From Lachnospiraceae bacterium (lineage in GTDB: Bacteria > Bacillota > Clostridia > Lachnospirales > Lachnospiraceae), in the NCBI GenBank assembly GCA_003488445.1, contig DNLO01000210.1, positions 1 through 6,707 of the forward strand: DNA of 6,707 bases, read 5' to 3'. The notes beneath the pieces are model-generated. The model searched no databases. It saw nothing but the letters and a program-made list of their open reading frames with translations, and was not told the origin of the DNA. This document shows positions 5,278-6,707 of this stretch, piece by piece (the first letter of the stretch is position 1; the number at the start of each line of letters is the position of its first letter). Made by a program: the position numbers and the translations under genes.

Positions 5278-6707
5278 CAGTTGATCAGATATGTCCGGGC
5301 ATTATCTATGCCGGGGACCACGAACTCTCTCATCCTTATGTCCGGGCTGCCCTTTCCGTCCACGAAGTCTTTTGTGATGATGACCTCACCGATATTCTCG
5401 TCCTTGGGCACCTCGTACATGATATCGAGCATGTATTCCTCGATCACGGCCCTCAGTCCTCTGGCTCCGGTTTCCTTTTCCAGCGCCTTCTTTGCTATCT
5501 CCCTCAGCGCATCATCCTCGAATGTGAGCTTCACCTCATCCATAGCCAGCAGCGCTGTGTACTGACGTATGATGGCATTCTTCGGCTCTTTGAGTATCTT
5601 GACGAGAGCATCCTCTGTGAGTCCTTCGAGCGTGCATATGATCGGCATACGTCCCACAAACTCCGGGATCATGCCGAATTTCTTGATATCCTCTACCGTC
5701 ACCTTGGAGAGTATGCTCTTCTCCTTATCCCACTTGTCCTTGAGCTCGGCATCGAAGCCTATGGAAGTCTCTTTCCTGAGCCTCTGCTTGATGACGTCAT
5801 CCAGATCCGGGAAGGCACCTCCGCATATGAAGAGGATGTTCTTCGTATTGACCTTCGCCATGGGCACCATGGCATTCTTGCTGCCTGCACCCACCGGCAC
5901 CTCCACCTCGCTGCCCTCAAGCAGCTTGAGCATTCCCTGCTGGACACTCTCACCGGATACATCCCTGGTGGTGGCGTTCTTTTTCCTTGCAAGCTTGTCT
6001 ATCTCATCGACGAATATGATGCCGCACTCGGCCTTCTCCACATCATTGTCGGCCGCTGCCAGAAGCTTCGATACCACGGACTCTATATCATCTCCGATGT
6101 ATCCTGCCTCCGTAAGGGATGTGGCATCCGCGATGGCCAGAGGCACATTGAGAAGCCTTGCCAGCGTCTGCACCAGATATGTCTTGCCGCACCCTGTCGG
6201 CCCTATCATCAGTATGTTTGACTTGCCTATCTCAGTATCGTTGGTATCCGTAAGATCCGCATGGACGCGTTTGTAATGATTATATACGGCCACGGAGATG
6301 ACCTTCTTCGCCGCATCCTGACCGATCACATATTCATCCAGCATCTCCTTGAGCTTATGAGGCTTCGGTATGTTCTCCAGATCGAACTGCTTCCTAAGCG
6401 CCTCCGGATCGGACTTCACCTGCTTCTGCCTTGGCCCCAGACCCATATCTCCCCAGTTCAGGAACTGTATCCCGGGTATTCCGAAGATCCCCCCGTGGGG
6501 ATTGCCGTCCTTTGATCCGTCCTTCCCGGAGCTCTCGCCCTCTTCATTCCCTTCAGGCTTCTCTTCCTGTTTCTTCTCTTCACCTGTACGCTCATCCAGA
6601 TCCGAACCGTCGGGCATCCCTCCGGTCACCTTTTCCACAGGCTTCACCTCTTCCTTGGTGACGGTGAACTGCATGCCGGGTATACTTCCGCCCAGCACGT
6701 CGCCCAC
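5277..6707 (-). CDS. clpX: ClpX-type AAA+ protein unfoldase, variant form, N-terminus cut by window edge
   Basis: The frame stays open to the right edge; 476 residues are visible and the first codon (GTG) need not be the start. Residues 115-476 form a ClpX core: YVIGQ (126-130), Walker A GPTGCGKT (169-176), pore loop AGYIGDD (201-207), Walker B IIFVDE (230-235), RDVSGESVQQGMLKLLEG (248-265), KNILFICGGAF (289-299), IPEFVGR (347-353) with the Arg finger Arg353, and sensor 2 GARGLR (414-419). The IGF tripeptide (316-318) that docks ClpX on ClpP is kept, so a proteolytic role with ClpP is likely. The RKH loop that reads ssrA tags in E. coli is replaced by a GAGSKN stretch (273-278). Before the core lies about 110 residues of acidic, Gly-rich linker with two IPG(M/I)QF motifs (9-14, 77-82). 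No zinc-finger cysteines are visible there, although they may lie upstream of the window. The stop overlaps the start of the LspA-like gene. Confidence 0.9.
   Translation of the reverse strand: MGDVLGGSIPGMQFTVTKEEVKPVEKVTGGMPDGSDLDERTGEEKKQEEKPEGNEEGESSGKDGSKDGNPHGGIFGIPGIQFLNWGDMGLGPRQKQVKSDPEALRKQFDLENIPKPHKLKEMLDEYVIGQDAAKKVISVAVYNHYKRVHADLTDTNDTEIGKSNILMIGPTGCGKTYLVQTLARLLNVPLAIADATSLTEAGYIGDDIESVVSKLLAAADNDVEKAECGIIFVDEIDKLARKKNATTRDVSGESVQQGMLKLLEGSEVEVPVGAGSKNAMVPMAKVNTKNILFICGGAFPDLDDVIKQRLRKETSIGFDAELKDKWDKEKSILSKVTVEDIKKFGMIPEFVGRMPIICTLEGLTEDALVKILKEPKNAIIRQYTALLAMDEVKLTFEDDALREIAKKALEKETGARGLRAVIEEYMLDIMYEVPKDENIGEVIITKDFVDGKGSPDIRMREFVVPGIDNARTYLIN

Noticed and set aside
5569..6276. 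235-codon plus-strand frame opposite the ClpX-like gene
   Set aside because: Ser/Thr/Met-rich composition typical of the antisense of a conserved AAA+ core; no motif or ribosome site support.

Overview
The window most likely comes from a low-to-medium GC Gram-positive of class Clostridia, probably a Lachnospiraceae-type anaerobe with roughly balanced base composition. Supporting this are a GS-I-alpha glutamine synthetase followed directly by an ANTAR regulator with the degenerate 'VVFP...VVCGYK' receiver known from that group, a ClpX variant that reads 'GPTGCGKTYLVQTLARLL', strong AGGAGG-like ribosome binding sites, and heavy use of ATA, AGA and AGG codons. The placement rests on recalled family sequences, not on a search.

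Layout. Positions 1-4369 hold four minus-strand genes packed as one probable operon, transcribed right to left from 4369: an MBOAT O-acyltransferase (4369-2900), an SGNH-hydrolase-like exported partner (2878-1757), glutamine synthetase glnA (1755-424) and an ANTAR response regulator (421 to beyond the left edge). The gaps between them are 21, 1 and 2 nt. An 89-nt divergent promoter region (4370-4458) separates this operon from a plus-strand Rrf2-family repressor (4459-4860) that has no cysteine. That gene converges, with only 3 nt between stop codons, on a minus-strand pair: a short LspA-like signal peptidase II (5277-4864), whose start codon overlaps the stop of a ClpX-type AAA+ unfoldase (6707-5277, N-terminus cut by the right edge).

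How the genes may work together. The MBOAT and SGNH proteins form the usual two-part system that carries acyl groups, usually acetyl, across the membrane and places them on an extracellular polymer. GlnA and the ANTAR protein form the usual ammonium-assimilation pair, with the ANTAR protein acting as an RNA-binding antiterminator. Having all four in one gapless transcript would put nitrogen assimilation and cell-surface modification under one promoter. That promoter overlaps the promoter of the Rrf2-type gene, so the repressor is a natural candidate regulator of both sides. The ClpX-like/LspA-like pair looks like a separate membrane or protein quality-control operon.

I found no mobile element, CRISPR array, tRNA or rRNA, and no intergenic stretch above 300 bases. 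The most notable points are active-site deviations in the glutamine synthetase, the overlapping divergent promoters with a fully consensus sigma-A promoter, the cysteine-free Rrf2 protein, and a ClpX variant that keeps the ClpP-docking loop but has a different substrate-recognition (RKH) loop and an unusual acidic N-terminal region.
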